DNA of 64,000 nucleotides from Limosilactobacillus viscerum (GCF_947387525.1 NZ_CANDNW010000004.1:1-64000), one strand, 5' to 3'. Shown: positions 18,074-27,744, numbered from the stretch's first letter. Numbers and translations: made by a program. The notes: generated by a model from the sequence alone, not told the origin.

Positions 18074-18153
18074 AACAAGGGCTCGTGACAAAACTAAGTT
18101 TCATCACGAGTCCTTGTTTCAGTTCCGAATATTACAGAAATATCGCGTGCCAC
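18074..18153. repeat. Intergenic hairpin-plus-tag repeat, family A copy 3
   Basis: Hairpin 18074-18094 / 18098-18118 (arms AACAAGGGCTCGTGACAAAAC and its near complement, 3-base loop) then the tag TTCCGAATATTACAGAAAT..CGCGTGCCAC (18123-18153). On the minus strand it follows the permease stop and ends in TTTTTTAG, so it can act as that gene's terminator. Confidence 0.8.
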
Positions 18154-18166
18154 AATCCCTTGGCAG

Positions 18167-19549
18167 TTAGGCCCGTTCACGGCTGAAACCGTGGCGGATT
18201 AAGTAAATAATTACCGCTAAAATTAATACCACTGCACCAACAATAACAGATACACGGGTGTCAGGGTTAATAAACATAAAGATAACAATGACAATCAACA
18301 TAATGAATGCAAAGTAGTTAGAGAACGGATAGAGCGGCAATTTAAATGGGTGCTTAGCCATCAAGTCAGGATTGTTGTGCCGGAAACGCAATTCGGCCAT
18401 CAGGATAACAAACCATGGAATCATCCCCGGTAAAACAGAGGAACTGAAGACAATCACAAACATGTTTGCCGTTGACTTGCTGTAAACTGAAGCAATAATA
18501 TCAATGATAAACCCGATGAGGATCCCGCCAGAGATACCAAGAATCGCGGCATGAGGGACAACCCGCTTTGACAGGCGCCCAAAGATACTTGGTGCATCCC
18601 CTTCATGAGCCAGCTTAAACAGCATCCGACTTGAACTGTAAATTCCAGAATTGGCACCAGATAGGGCTGCTGTCAAAACAACAAAATTAATAATTGATGC
18701 CGCAGCTGTAATCCCGACCTTGGCAAATGTCGAAACAAATGGTGAACCAACACTGCTAAGCTTGTTCCATGGATAGATAGTCACAATAACAAAAATTGCA
18801 CCGATGTAGAAAATTAAGATCCGGAATAATACCGACTTAACGGATTTAACAATTGCTTGCTGTGGGTTGGCAACTTCACCAGCAGAAATCCCCAGCAACT
18901 CAATTCCTTCGTATGAACCAACAATAATGGACATCGAGAAGAAGAAACCGGAAACGCCACCGGTAAAGAACCCACCATGGGCCCAGAGGTTGCTAAAGCC
19001 GGTCGGGTGACCACCATTCCCAAAGCCAAAGAAGATCACCATAAAGCCTAAAATGATCATAAAGATAATCGTAATAACCTTAATCATCGCAAACCAGAAT
19101 TCCAATGACCCGTAAGCCTTGGCACTTGCTAAGTTGGCAAGAACAAGGAAGGCAATAATTACTAGTCCGGCAATCCATGTCTGCATATGTGGCCACCAAT
19201 ACTTAAGGTATTCAGTAGCCGCTACCACTTCTGACATTCCAACAACAATGTATTCAAAAACATTTGCCCACTTGGCAAGGTACCCAGCCAGTGGGTGAAC
19301 ATACTCGGTTGCATAGTCCGCAAACGACCCTGTTCCCGGGTTAACGTAAATCATTTCCCCCAGGGCCCGCATGACAATGTACAAAATTAACCCTACAAAT
19401 GCATAGGCAAGTAAGACAGATGGACCAGTCCACTTAATTGTTGAGGTTGCCCCCATAAAGAGTCCAACCCCAATTGCGCCACCAAGCGAAATCATTTCCA
19501 TTTGTCCGGCTGTCATCGAACGCCGTAACGCTGGTGCTGACTTCTTCAT
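18167..19549 (-). CDS. APC-superfamily amino acid permease (AAT type)
   Basis: Proton-coupled amino acid uptake protein of 460 residues with 12 predicted transmembrane segments. The start MTAGQMEMISLGGAIGVGLFMGATSTIKWTGP is the conserved helix-1 region of the AAT family (AroP/CycA/LysP group), and GEMIYVNPGTGSFADYA and ALSGANSGIYSSSRML are further family signatures. The amino acid cannot be told from sequence alone. Single gene with the family A repeat as terminator. Confidence 0.85.
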   Translation of the reverse strand: MKKSAPALRRSMTAGQMEMISLGGAIGVGLFMGATSTIKWTGPSVLLAYAFVGLILYIVMRALGEMIYVNPGTGSFADYATEYVHPLAGYLAKWANVFEYIVVGMSEVVAATEYLKYWWPHMQTWIAGLVIIAFLVLANLASAKAYGSLEFWFAMIKVITIIFMIILGFMVIFFGFGNGGHPTGFSNLWAHGGFFTGGVSGFFFSMSIIVGSYEGIELLGISAGEVANPQQAIVKSVKSVLFRILIFYIGAIFVIVTIYPWNKLSSVGSPFVSTFAKVGITAAASIINFVVLTAALSGANSGIYSSSRMLFKLAHEGDAPSIFGRLSKRVVPHAAILGISGGILIGFIIDIIASVYSKSTANMFVIVFSSSVLPGMIPWFVILMAELRFRHNNPDLMAKHPFKLPLYPFSNYFAFIMLIVIVIFMFINPDTRVSVIVGAVVLILAVIIYLIRHGFSRERA

Positions 19550-19690
19550 AACTAATCAGATTCCCTTCTCTTTATCTTTTATCAGTTTCAAAGTATATTA
19601 TAAAAATGCAAATTTTTCCATATATTTTCTAATCTTTTTTTAATTTTGCGGTTAATTAACTGCTGATACTTAATATTTTTAATATAAAAA

Positions 19691-19722
19691 AGCTAGTCAC
19701 ATCAGATAATCCGTGACTAGCT
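19691..19722 (-). terminator. ptsI terminator
   Basis: Perfect 10-bp stem AGCTAGTCAC (19691-19700) / GTGACTAGCT (19713-19722); on the minus strand followed by TTTTTTATATT. Confidence 0.9.
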
Positions 19723-19738
19723 AAATAATAATTATTAA

Positions 19739-21460
19739 CTATTTAATTTTTAGCTTATCTCTTACTAAGTCCTGAACTTCTTCGACGGTAACGCAGTCAT
19801 TAATTGCAGTTGCAGCTAATTGTGCACACTTACTGGTATCTAGCTTTCCCATCAGTGAACGGGTGCGAAGAATTGATGAAGCCGACATTGAATATTCATC
19901 GAGCCCCATCCCCATTAAAAGCGGAAGTGCCAATTTGTCACCAGCCATTTCACCACACATGGCAACCTTAGTGTGGTGACGGTGTCCAGCATCAATAACA
20001 TGCTTGATCAAGCTGAGAAAGGCCGGATTGAGGGGCTGATAAAGGTAAGAAACCTCATCGTTCCCCCGATCGGCCGCAAAATTGTACTGAATGAGGTCGT
20101 TAGTGCCAATACTAAAGAAATCAACTTCTTTAGCCAGTTGGTCGGCATTGATTGCTGCCAGGGGAACCTCAATCATCATTCCTAACTTAATGCCGTCACC
20201 AAGGCCAGGACGCTCTTTTTGTAGTTCTGCCTTGCAATCATTAAAAATCTTCTTGGCGGCCCTTAATTCTGCTACCGTCCCAATCATTGGGAACATAATC
20301 GACAGCGGTCCATATTCCGACGCCCTAATCAACGCTCGCAACTGGACCCGGAAAATTTCTGGATGCTTTAAGCAGATCCGAATAGCACGGTAACCAAGGA
20401 AGGGGTTCATTTCACGGGGAAGTGGTAGGTATGGCAAAGGCTTGTCGCCGCCGATATCCAATGTCCGCACCACTACCGGCTTTCCTTGCATCCCAACTAA
20501 TGCCTGCCGGTAAGCACGGTACTGCTCATCCTCGGTTGGCATATGGTCACTACCCATGTACAGAAATTCTGACCGAAAGAGGCCCACTCCATCGGCGCCC
20601 TGCCTTACCGCATCAGTAACATCACTTGGATTCCCGATGTTAGCACAGATTTCGAACCGCTGACCATCCTTTGAAATCGATGGTGCGTTAACCTTTTTCG
20701 ACCATTCCTGCCGGGCCTGTTCCAGCTGCTTCGCTTTAGTAGTGAAAGCGGTAACTTCCTCTTGTGAGGGTTCAATTATAACGTTGCCATGCAGCCCATC
20801 AGCAACGATTAACTGGCCATCCTGCGTACTGTTCGTGATGTGATCAGTACCGACAACTGCGGGGATGCGCAAGGTCCGGGCCATAATTGCTGCGTGACTA
20901 GTCCGTCCACCAAGGTCTGTCACAATCCCCTTAATATACCGTACATCCATCTGAGACGTGTCTGACGGCGTAACTTCGTGGGCAACCAAAATTACTGGCC
21001 GGTCAATCGCTGCAATATCAGGCAGCTTTTTCCCTAATAGGTGGGCCATTGCACGCTTTGCAACATCCCGAACATCCCCTGCCCGTTCCTGGATGTAAGG
21101 ATCAGCAACCTGGGAAAGCGTCCGGGCAAAGCGCCCCGTTACCCGGTCAACCGCTTCTTCAGCACAAACTTGTTGTTCAATTAACTGCTTCACTTGTTTT
21201 AATAATTCTGGATCAGAAAGAATCGTTATGTGGGCATCAAAGATTGCTAACTCATCCGTCGATAAACGTGTTTGCGCCCGCTTCTTTAACTTTTGTAGTT
21301 CATCAATTGACTCGTCAAAGGCCTGCATTACCCGCTTGTACTCAGTTAATGAGTTTGTTACCCGTCGTTTTTGATATGAAAGGTCGGGTTCTACTAGTCG
21401 GTATGCGGGAGCAATCCCGATTCCCTCACTAGCGGCAATTCCCTTGATCTCTTTTGCCAT
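19739..21460 (-). CDS. ptsI: Phosphoenolpyruvate-protein phosphotransferase (PTS enzyme I)
   Basis: Transfers phosphate from PEP to HPr, the first step of PTS sugar uptake. It has 573 residues. The N-terminal domain binds HPr, the central phosphohistidine lies in GGRTSHAAIMARTLRIPAVVG, and the C-terminal PEP-binding TIM barrel has RTLDIGGDK, GYRAIRICL and IGTNDLIQYNFAADR plus the cysteine region AMCGEMAGD. Start at ATG 21460 after AAGGAGG; the open frame beyond it is upstream leader. ptsH, the usual gene just before ptsI, is absent: a -10 box lies 54 bp upstream and a cruciform repeat before that. Confidence 0.96.
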   Translation of the reverse strand: MAKEIKGIAASEGIGIAPAYRLVEPDLSYQKRRVTNSLTEYKRVMQAFDESIDELQKLKKRAQTRLSTDELAIFDAHITILSDPELLKQVKQLIEQQVCAEEAVDRVTGRFARTLSQVADPYIQERAGDVRDVAKRAMAHLLGKKLPDIAAIDRPVILVAHEVTPSDTSQMDVRYIKGIVTDLGGRTSHAAIMARTLRIPAVVGTDHITNSTQDGQLIVADGLHGNVIIEPSQEEVTAFTTKAKQLEQARQEWSKKVNAPSISKDGQRFEICANIGNPSDVTDAVRQGADGVGLFRSEFLYMGSDHMPTEDEQYRAYRQALVGMQGKPVVVRTLDIGGDKPLPYLPLPREMNPFLGYRAIRICLKHPEIFRVQLRALIRASEYGPLSIMFPMIGTVAELRAAKKIFNDCKAELQKERPGLGDGIKLGMMIEVPLAAINADQLAKEVDFFSIGTNDLIQYNFAADRGNDEVSYLYQPLNPAFLSLIKHVIDAGHRHHTKVAMCGEMAGDKLALPLLMGMGLDEYSMSASSILRTRSLMGKLDTSKCAQLAATAINDCVTVEEVQDLVRDKLKIK

Positions 21461-21513
21461 TCTTTTTCCTCCTTGGTACCGCCAATGATAAATATCACCA
21501 GCCATTCCATACT

Positions 21514-21542
21514 ATTATAGCGCAGGTCGAATAAAAGCGAAG
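21514..21542 (-). promoter_or_regulatory. Candidate ptsI promoter
   Basis: Perfect TATAAT on the minus strand (21514-21519), about 54 bases before the ATG; the -35 17 bp away (CTTCGC, 21537-21542) is poor. Confidence 0.5.
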
Positions 21543-21585
21543 CGGTTTCATTAAGTTATGCGCGACAAAGAAGGCAGAAGGAGCT

Positions 21586-21705
21586 GTGACACAACCACGG
21601 TTAGGGCCTGCGACACGCAGTTAGTCTATTTAGTATGGCTTTCGTTAGCACGGAACGGGCTAGCGACTGTCCGTACCTAGACACTAAGGCCCTGGGTTGT
21701 GGCAC
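21586..21705. repeat. About 120-bp imperfect inverted repeat (cruciform)
   Basis: Ends GTGACACAACC (21586-21596) and GGTTGTGGCAC (21695-21705) pair with one mismatch. Inside, AGGGCCT (21603-21609) pairs with AGGCCCT (21687-21693), and CGTTAGC/GCTAGCG form an inner arm. The right end overlaps the family A tag. No gene inside. Confidence 0.7.
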
Positions 21706-21775
21706 GCGATATCTCTGTAATATTCGGAGCTAAAACAAGGGCCCATCGTCCGGTGATTTTACCGAACGGTGGACC
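21699..21775. repeat. Intergenic hairpin-plus-tag repeat, family A copy 4 (inverted)
   Basis: Tag on the minus strand at 21699-21728 (TCCGAATATTACAGAGATAT then CGCGTGCCAC) plus hairpin 21740-21754 / 21761-21775 (GGCCCATCGTCCGGT against ACCGAACGGTGGACC, paired through G-T wobbles). TTTTTTG follows on the plus strand and TTGTTTT on the minus strand, so it can terminate the lipoprotein gene. Confidence 0.75.
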
Positions 21776-21806
21776 GTTTTTTGATAGTTGTGAAAATTTT
21801 TTCGGC

Positions 21807-22424
21807 TTACTGCTGATTAATTGCACGATCAAATTGCTGGATCCACTGGCTACTATCTTGGGTAGTGAACTGGTAATCCTTGTATGCATATAGGGTTGCA
21901 CCATCAGGCAGGGCATCATACCAGTCCGCGTGTTGGACGGTCGTGCTGTCCTTGCTGGTAATCCAATCCGAGCCATCCCAGTTAACATGGTGGGTCTGCC
22001 CCTGCGCATCTGTCCATACCGCGATGTGTTCGAGATCAACAGTTACCTGCTGGTTAACCGGTGTCTCAACCGGTGCACTAACCGGCTGGCTGATAACTGG
22101 AGCCGGATTAGTAGCAGGAACCGTCGTCGTGTTTGTTGCTGCATTAGCTGAGCTGGATGGTGCACTAGCCTCATTAGTATTTACCGCTGCATATTCATTA
22201 GTCGAATTAGCGGTCGCTGGCGCCGGTGTTTCGTTTTTAGCCTCTTCTTTAACTTGCTTATTTGCCTGCTTGTTGACCTTTTTATGGGTGTCCTTAACTA
22301 CCTGGGTACTTGGTGTCTGGTGTGTCCGCTGGGTGGTCGTTGAATTGTTAGTGGCACAACCAGCCAGCCCACAAGCCATCAGGATTACCAATGCTCCATT
22401 TAAGTACTTGTTTGCTAACTTCAT
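21807..22424 (-). CDS. Putative lipoprotein, unknown function
   Basis: A 205-residue secreted protein. N-terminal type II signal peptide with hydrophobic core and lipobox LAGC (ALVILMACGLAGC), so it should be anchored to the membrane by a lipidated cysteine. A Thr/Lys/Ala/Pro-rich linker (about 25-120) looks disordered and wall-spanning. The C-terminal 80 residues are a compact, Trp/Asp-rich domain (VWTDAQGQTHHVNWDGSDWITSKDS is in part a beta-hairpin repeat) that I do not recognise. ATG at 22424 with AGAGGGG upstream. Single gene. Confidence 0.75.
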   Translation of the reverse strand: MKLANKYLNGALVILMACGLAGCATNNSTTTQRTHQTPSTQVVKDTHKKVNKQANKQVKEEAKNETPAPATANSTNEYAAVNTNEASAPSSSANAATNTTTVPATNPAPVISQPVSAPVETPVNQQVTVDLEHIAVWTDAQGQTHHVNWDGSDWITSKDSTTVQHADWYDALPDGATLYAYKDYQFTTQDSSQWIQQFDRAINQQ

Positions 22425-22538
22425 AATTGCCACGCCCCTCTCGCGTTTCACGTCCATTGTTAGCCTTATTTCTATTTCAATTGTAACATATTTGTAATCA
22501 TTTTGTAATTATCTAGCTGCTATTTAAAATATAAAAAG

Positions 22539-22565
22539 CCCTAGTAGGAGGATTTCCCACTAGGG
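22539..22565 (-). terminator. eno terminator
   Basis: CCCTAGT (22539-22545) pairs with ACTAGGG (22559-22565); on the minus strand followed by CTTTTTATATTTT. End of the glycolytic gene cluster. Confidence 0.88.
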
Positions 22566-22587
22566 TTTTGTTTATCTAATTACCAAA

Positions 22588-23958
<1,371 letters not shown>

Positions 23959-23967
23959 TCAAGTAAC

Positions 23968-23996
23968 ATTGTATTATTTTGCACAACTAAAAACAA
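23968..23996 (-). promoter_or_regulatory. Internal promoter for eno
   Basis: Minus strand TTGTTT (23991-23996), 17-bp spacer, TACAAT (23968-23973), in the 90-bp gap between tpiA and eno. The spacing is ideal. Confidence 0.75.
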
Positions 23997-24000
23997 GCAT

Positions 24001-24753
24001 TTAATGGTTAACTATTTCTAAAAAAGTATTGGCATCAAGGCTGTCAACACCGACCAGCACCCCATCAATATCCTCGCGGGCCATCAAGCTGCTTGTATTT
24101 TCAGGGGTAACGCTTCCGCCATAAAGGATCCGTACATCGTCAGCAACGGCATCCCCATACATATCACTAATCGTTTGGCGGATTAGGTAACAACCTTCTT
24201 CAGCTTGGTCCGGATCGGCACTCTGCCCGCTGCCAATCGCCCAGTCTGGCTCATACGCAACTGTTACTTTACGAATATCGTCTTTACTAAGCCCCTTAAG
24301 GTCAGCTAATATCCGGCCGACAACCCAGTGTACCTTATCGTCTTTTGCTATCCGGCGACCCATTGTGTCATCACAGCAGACGATCGGACAGAGGCCGTTC
24401 TTTAGGGCCGCGGCAACCTTTTTATTAATTAACTGGTCGTCTTCGTGAAAGTAATTACGCCGTTCAGAATGGCCGAGGATAACATGGTGAATCCCTGCCT
24501 GGTACAGTGCATACGGGCTTGTTTCGCCAGTAAAAGCCCCCGCATCCTTGTAGTAGCAATTTTCGGCCATTAATTTTAATGGTGAGTTACCGGCAGCCCG
24601 CATCATTGGCATTAAACAGAGTGTTGGTGCTGCTAATGCTGTTTGGAGCTGGTCAGCAGGCGGTAATTGGTCTTTAATTTGGTCAACAAAAGCAACTGCC
24701 TCGTCAACCGTTTTATTCATTTTCCAATTACCCGCAATAATTGGAATCCGCAT
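24001..24753 (-). CDS. tpiA: Triosephosphate isomerase
   Basis: Interconverts dihydroxyacetone phosphate and glyceraldehyde-3-phosphate. The 250 residues include NWKMN (substrate Asn and Lys), HVILGHSERRNYF (catalytic His) and VAYEPDWAIGSG (catalytic Glu; YEPxWAIG is standard). In heterofermenters it mainly links glycerol-phosphate metabolism to lower glycolysis. Third gene of the gap cluster, preceded by a hairpin at 24769-24803. Confidence 0.97.
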   Translation of the reverse strand: MRIPIIAGNWKMNKTVDEAVAFVDQIKDQLPPADQLQTALAAPTLCLMPMMRAAGNSPLKLMAENCYYKDAGAFTGETSPYALYQAGIHHVILGHSERRNYFHEDDQLINKKVAAALKNGLCPIVCCDDTMGRRIAKDDKVHWVVGRILADLKGLSKDDIRKVTVAYEPDWAIGSGQSADPDQAEEGCYLIRQTISDMYGDAVADDVRILYGGSVTPENTSSLMAREDIDGVLVGVDSLDANTFLEIVNH

Positions 24754-24768
24754 TTAAATGCCTCCTAA

Positions 24769-24803
24769 AAAAGGCGGAACCGCACCCGCAGTTACCGCCT
24801 TTT
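24769..24803 (-). terminator. Intercistronic hairpin between pgk and tpiA
   Basis: AAAAGGCGG (24769-24777) / CCGCCTTTT (24795-24803). On the minus strand a T-run follows and the tpiA ribosome site AGGAGG comes right after, so it may act as a partial terminator lowering tpiA expression. Confidence 0.75.
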
Positions 24804-24812
24804 AATGATTAA

Positions 24813-26018
24813 TTACTTTTCAGAAATTGCAGCAATTCCTGGTAATTCCTTACCTTCAAGGTAGGTTAAGGAAGCACCACCACCAGTTGAGATGTGGGTC
24901 AGCTTGTCAGCAACCCCTAATTGCTTAACAGCGGCAGTTGAGTCACCACCACCAACAATGGTTGTTGCATCAGTTAAAGTACCAAGGAACTTACCGATTT
25001 CAAGGGTACCCTTAGCAAAGTTTGGCATTTCGAAGACACCCATTGGGCCGTTCCAAACAACCGTCTTAGCATCCTTCAAAACGTCTTCGTATTGCTTGAT
25101 GGTCTTAGGACCGATATCAAGGGCCATCCAGCCATCATCAATGTCGCCTTCAACAACCTTGGTGTCGGCATCGTTGTTAAACTTGTCAGCAACCACGTTA
25201 TCGATTGGCAGAACCAGCTTATCGCCAGCCTTGTCCAAGATGTCCTTGGCAACATCAATCTTGTCCTTTTCAACTAAGGAGTTACCAATCTTGATACCCT
25301 TAGCAGCGTAGAAGGTGTAGGCCATCCCACCACCAATGATGATCTTGTCGGCCTTGTCTAACAGGTGGTCAATAACACCGATCTTGTCAGAAACCTTAGC
25401 ACCACCAAGGATAGCAACGAATGGACGTTGTGGGTTATCAACGGCATCACCCAAGAACTTGATTTCCTTTTCCATCAGGTAGCCGGCAGCAGCCTTGCCT
25501 TCCATGTTAGTAGCAATACCAACGTTGGAAGCATGCTTACGGTGGGCAGTACCGAAGGCATCGTTAACAAAGACGTCACCAAGTGAAGCCCAGTACTTAC
25601 CTAATTCAGGATCATTACCAGATTCACGCTTGACGTATTCGCCGTCCTTAACATCTTCGTAACGGGTGTTTTGAACTAACAGAACGTCACCATTGTTCAT
25701 GTTATCAATGGCATCTTCTAATTGCTTGCCTTCCGTTACTGGAACAAACGTTACTGGCTTGTTCAGCAAGTTAGAAAGACGTTCAGCAACTGGACGCATT
25801 GACAGACCTGGCTTGTCTTCTTCCTTCTTAACCCGACCTAAGTGGGAGAAGAGGATTGCACGACCACCATGGTCAATTACGTACTTGATCGTTGGTAAAG
25901 CAGCCACGATCCGGTTATCATCGCCAACAACACCGTCCTTAATTGGAACGTTGAAGTCAACACGCATTAAAACTTTCTTACCTTCTAAGGGAAGGTCTTC
26001 AACAGTTAATTTAGCCAT
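24813..26018 (-). CDS. pgk: Phosphoglycerate kinase
   Basis: Makes ATP from 1,3-bisphosphoglycerate and ADP. The 401 residues have the N-terminal substrate arginine region [18 protein letters not shown], the hinge [12 protein letters not shown], and the ATP-binding GGGDSTAAV near the C-terminus. Second gene of gap-pgk-tpiA-eno, with a hairpin on either side. ATG start after AAGGAGG. Confidence 0.98.
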   Translation of the reverse strand: MAKLTVEDLPLEGKKVLMRVDFNVPIKDGVVGDDNRIVAALPTIKYVIDHGGRAILFSHLGRVKKEEDKPGLSMRPVAERLSNLLNKPVTFVPVTEGKQLEDAIDNMNNGDVLLVQNTRYEDVKDGEYVKRESGNDPELGKYWASLGDVFVNDAFGTAHRKHASNVGIATNMEGKAAAGYLMEKEIKFLGDAVDNPQRPFVAILGGAKVSDKIGVIDHLLDKADKIIIGGGMAYTFYAAKGIKIGNSLVEKDKIDVAKDILDKAGDKLVLPIDNVVADKFNNDADTKVVEGDIDDGWMALDIGPKTIKQYEDVLKDAKTVVWNGPMGVFEMPNFAKGTLEIGKFLGTLTDATTIVGGGDSTAAVKQLGVADKLTHISTGGGASLTYLEGKELPGIAAISEK

Positions 26019-26044
26019 GTAAGTATTTAACCTCCTTGATAAAA

Positions 26045-26074
26045 AAGGCGGGCGGAGTTTCCTCCTCCCACCTT
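26045..26074 (-). terminator. Intercistronic hairpin between gap and pgk
   Basis: AAGGCGGG (26045-26052) / CCCACCTT (26067-26074) plus an inner GGAG/CTCC pairing; on the minus strand followed by TTTTTATC. Probably a partial terminator or processing site. Confidence 0.7.
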
Positions 26075-26102
26075 AAATTCATACCTTAAGCTTAGCTATG
26101 AA

Positions 26103-27116
26103 TTACAGATTTGCAAAGTGAAGCAGAGTCCGGATCATGTTGCTGGTGAAACCGTATTCGTTGTCGTACCAAGCAACAGTCTTAACTAATTGTGAACCGT
26201 CGTCGCCTTCCATGATTTCAGTTTGTGAAGGGTCGAAGACAGAACCAAAGGTAGAACCAATGATATCAGTTGAAACGATTGGGTCTTCAGTGTAACCAAA
26301 GGCTTCGTTGCCTTCAGTAGCCTTCTTCATTGCATCGTTGATTTGGTCAACAGTAACCTTCTTGTCTAAGATAGAAACAAGTTCAGTTAATGAGCCATCA
26401 ACAACACCAACACGTTGTGCGTGACCTGACAGCTTACCGTTCAATTCTGGGATAACCAGACCGATAGCCTTGGCAGCACCAGATGAGTGAGGAATAGTGT
26501 TGATGCTTGCAGTACGGTTGTTACGCATCTTCTTACCACGAGGGCCATCAAGGATAGCTTGAGTAGAAGTGAATGCGTGGATAGTAGTCATAGTACCAAC
26601 CTTGATACCGAAGTTCTTGTTAAGGAAGTAAGCCATTGGAGCAAGGCAGCTAGTGGTGCAAGAACCAGCTGAAACGATCTTGTCGTCAGCCTTAAGAGTA
26701 TCCAAGTTAACACCTGGTACAACAGTAGGAATGTTACCAGCAGGTGCAGAAATCAGAACACGCTTTGCGCCGGCGTCCAAGTGAGCTTGTGACTTTTCTG
26801 CTGAAGTGTAGAAACCAGTACATTCAAGTACGAAGTCAACACCGTCGTTCTTAACCCAAGGAATGTTCCGAGCATCGCGTTCTGCGTATACAGGGTATTC
26901 CTTACCGTCAACAACGATTCCCTTGTCAGTTGATGAAACTTCACCAGGGAACTTACCATGAGTTGAGTCGTACTTCAGTAAGTAAGCAAGCATTGAAGGA
27001 GTAGTCAAATCGTTGATAGCTACAACTTCGATGTCGTCAGTGTTAAGTTCGTGAATACGACGGAATGCCAAACGACCAATACGGCCGAAACCGTTAATAC
27101 CAATTTTTACAGTCAT
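26103..27116 (-). CDS. gap: Glyceraldehyde-3-phosphate dehydrogenase (NAD type)
   Basis: Oxidises glyceraldehyde-3-phosphate to 1,3-bisphosphoglycerate. The 337 residues include the Rossmann start [17 protein letters not shown], the catalytic Cys in [12 protein letters not shown] and WYDNEYGF. An NAD preference is the usual case for this type; not proven here. I use the ATG at 27116, which has AAAGGAGG upstream; the frame is open to 27227 but this lies within the leader after the promoter at 27217-27245. First gene of the lower-glycolysis cluster. The usual cggR regulator gene is not upstream: a tRNA gene is there instead. Confidence 0.97.
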   Translation of the reverse strand: MTVKIGINGFGRIGRLAFRRIHELNTDDIEVVAINDLTTPSMLAYLLKYDSTHGKFPGEVSSTDKGIVVDGKEYPVYAERDARNIPWVKNDGVDFVLECTGFYTSAEKSQAHLDAGAKRVLISAPAGNIPTVVPGVNLDTLKADDKIVSAGSCTTSCLAPMAYFLNKNFGIKVGTMTTIHAFTSTQAILDGPRGKKMRNNRTASINTIPHSSGAAKAIGLVIPELNGKLSGHAQRVGVVDGSLTELVSILDKKVTVDQINDAMKKATEGNEAFGYTEDPIVSTDIIGSTFGSVFDPSQTEIMEGDDGSQLVKTVAWYDNEYGFTSNMIRTLLHFANL

Positions 27117-27216
27117 ACTGCAAATTCCTCCTTTAGGAAAAACATAATAAGTGTCCTTATCTGGCAAGCCGGATAAGACGGACTTGTTAAACAAGGTACA
27201 AAACTTTACGTTCTTA

Positions 27217-27245
27217 ATAATACTCATCTTATTCTTAATTGTCTA
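27217..27245 (-). promoter_or_regulatory. gap operon promoter
   Basis: Minus strand TAGACA (27240-27245), 17-bp spacer, TATTAT (27217-27222). It predicts a leader of about 95 nt that can fold a small hairpin (CTTATC/GATAAG) before the gap ribosome site. Confidence 0.75.
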
Positions 27246-27277
27246 TTCAATCGCCTTATATTTTTGGATTTTTTCTA

Positions 27278-27292
27278 TTGAAAACGTTATCT
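27278..27292. promoter_or_regulatory. cre-like CcpA operator upstream of the gap promoter
   Basis: TTGAAAACGTTATCT fits WTGNAANCGNWNNCW at all fixed positions. It lies about 33 bp upstream of the -35, where CcpA sites usually activate rather than repress. It is also within reach of the tRNA-Arg promoter on the other strand. Confidence 0.6.
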
Positions 27293-27315
27293 TGATTAAA
27301 AAATTCAAATAATGC

Positions 27316-27344
27316 TTGCAATTCATAAAATTATACGATAATAT
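27316..27344 (+). promoter_or_regulatory. Promoter of tRNA-Arg
   Basis: TTGCAA (27316-27321), 17-bp spacer, TAATAT (27339-27344); predicted start about 7 nt before the mature tRNA. Confidence 0.75.
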
Positions 27345-27357
27345 ACTATTTGTTGAC

Positions 27358-27429
27358 GCGCCCTTAGTGTAATGGATCGCACGTGAGATTCCGGTTCTCG
27401 AGATCCGAGTTCGACTCTCGGGGGGCGCA
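27358..27429 (+). tRNA. tRNA-Arg (anticodon CCG)
   Basis: A complete cloverleaf can be folded by hand: 7-bp acceptor GCGCCCT / GGGGCGC, D arm with AATGGAT, anticodon stem TGAGA/TCTCG with loop TTCCGGT giving anticodon CCG, and T arm CCGAG-TTCGACT-CTCGG. It reads CGG codons. The 3' CCA is not encoded. Single tRNA with its own promoter and a terminator at 27441-27476. Confidence 0.92.
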
Positions 27430-27440
27430 TTTTTTTATTA

Positions 27441-27476
27441 AACAGCTGCTTGCTTCGGCTTAGCAGCTGTTTTTGT
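27441..27476 (+). terminator. tRNA-Arg terminator
   Basis: AACAGCTGCT (27441-27450) / AGCAGCTGTT (27462-27471) with a T-rich run directly after. Confidence 0.92.
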
Positions 27477-27497
27477 TTTTAAATGTTATTTAAACTA

Positions 27498-27529
27498 AAA
27501 AACCGCCTGCCAGTGCAGAACGGTCTTAA
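27498..27529 (-). terminator. Terminator of the 43-residue gene
   Basis: Interrupted stem ACCG..CTGC / GCAG.CGGT; on the minus strand followed by TTTTTTAG. Confidence 0.65.
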
Positions 27530-27537
27530 TTATTGAA

Positions 27538-27669
27538 TTACTTTTCTTCAGCTGGCTTTTCCTTTGCCCACTTACGAATAGCTTCAATCTTCTTTTCTTT
27601 TAATGCTCGCTTGTACTTAGGAGCAACTGGGCGACGGCCTTGTACGCCGTATGGGTGTGCTTTACGCAT
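27538..27669 (-). CDS. Small basic protein, 43 residues
   Basis: An ATG frame beginning MRKAHPYGVQGRRPVAPKY and ending KWAKEKPAEEK. About a third of the residues are Lys or Arg, with a few acidic ones near the end, suggesting RNA or ribosome association; this is inference. I do not recognise the family. Support for it being real: AGGAGG 10 bases before the ATG, an excellent promoter (27716-27744), and a terminator right after the stop. Confidence 0.75.
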   Translation of the reverse strand: MRKAHPYGVQGRRPVAPKYKRALKEKKIEAIRKWAKEKPAEEK

Positions 27670-27715
27670 AAGTCATATGCCTCCTTATTCTGTACGTAAA
27701 TTAATTAACGTTCCA

Positions 27716-27744
27716 ATTATACCGGGCTCTGAAATAAAAAGCAA
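27716..27744 (-). promoter_or_regulatory. Promoter of the 43-residue gene
   Basis: Minus strand TTGCTT (27739-27744), 17-bp spacer, TATAAT (27716-27721). Confidence 0.75.

Noticed and set aside
3904-21775. CRISPR array or insertion sequence as explanation of the repeats
   Set aside because: Copies are single, far apart and have no spacers, transposase or clear target duplications.
21677-22039. A 120-codon minus-strand frame overlapping the lipoprotein gene
   Set aside because: Different frame from the lipoprotein, odd composition (Arg/Met/Thr-rich), no ribosome site; a shadow.
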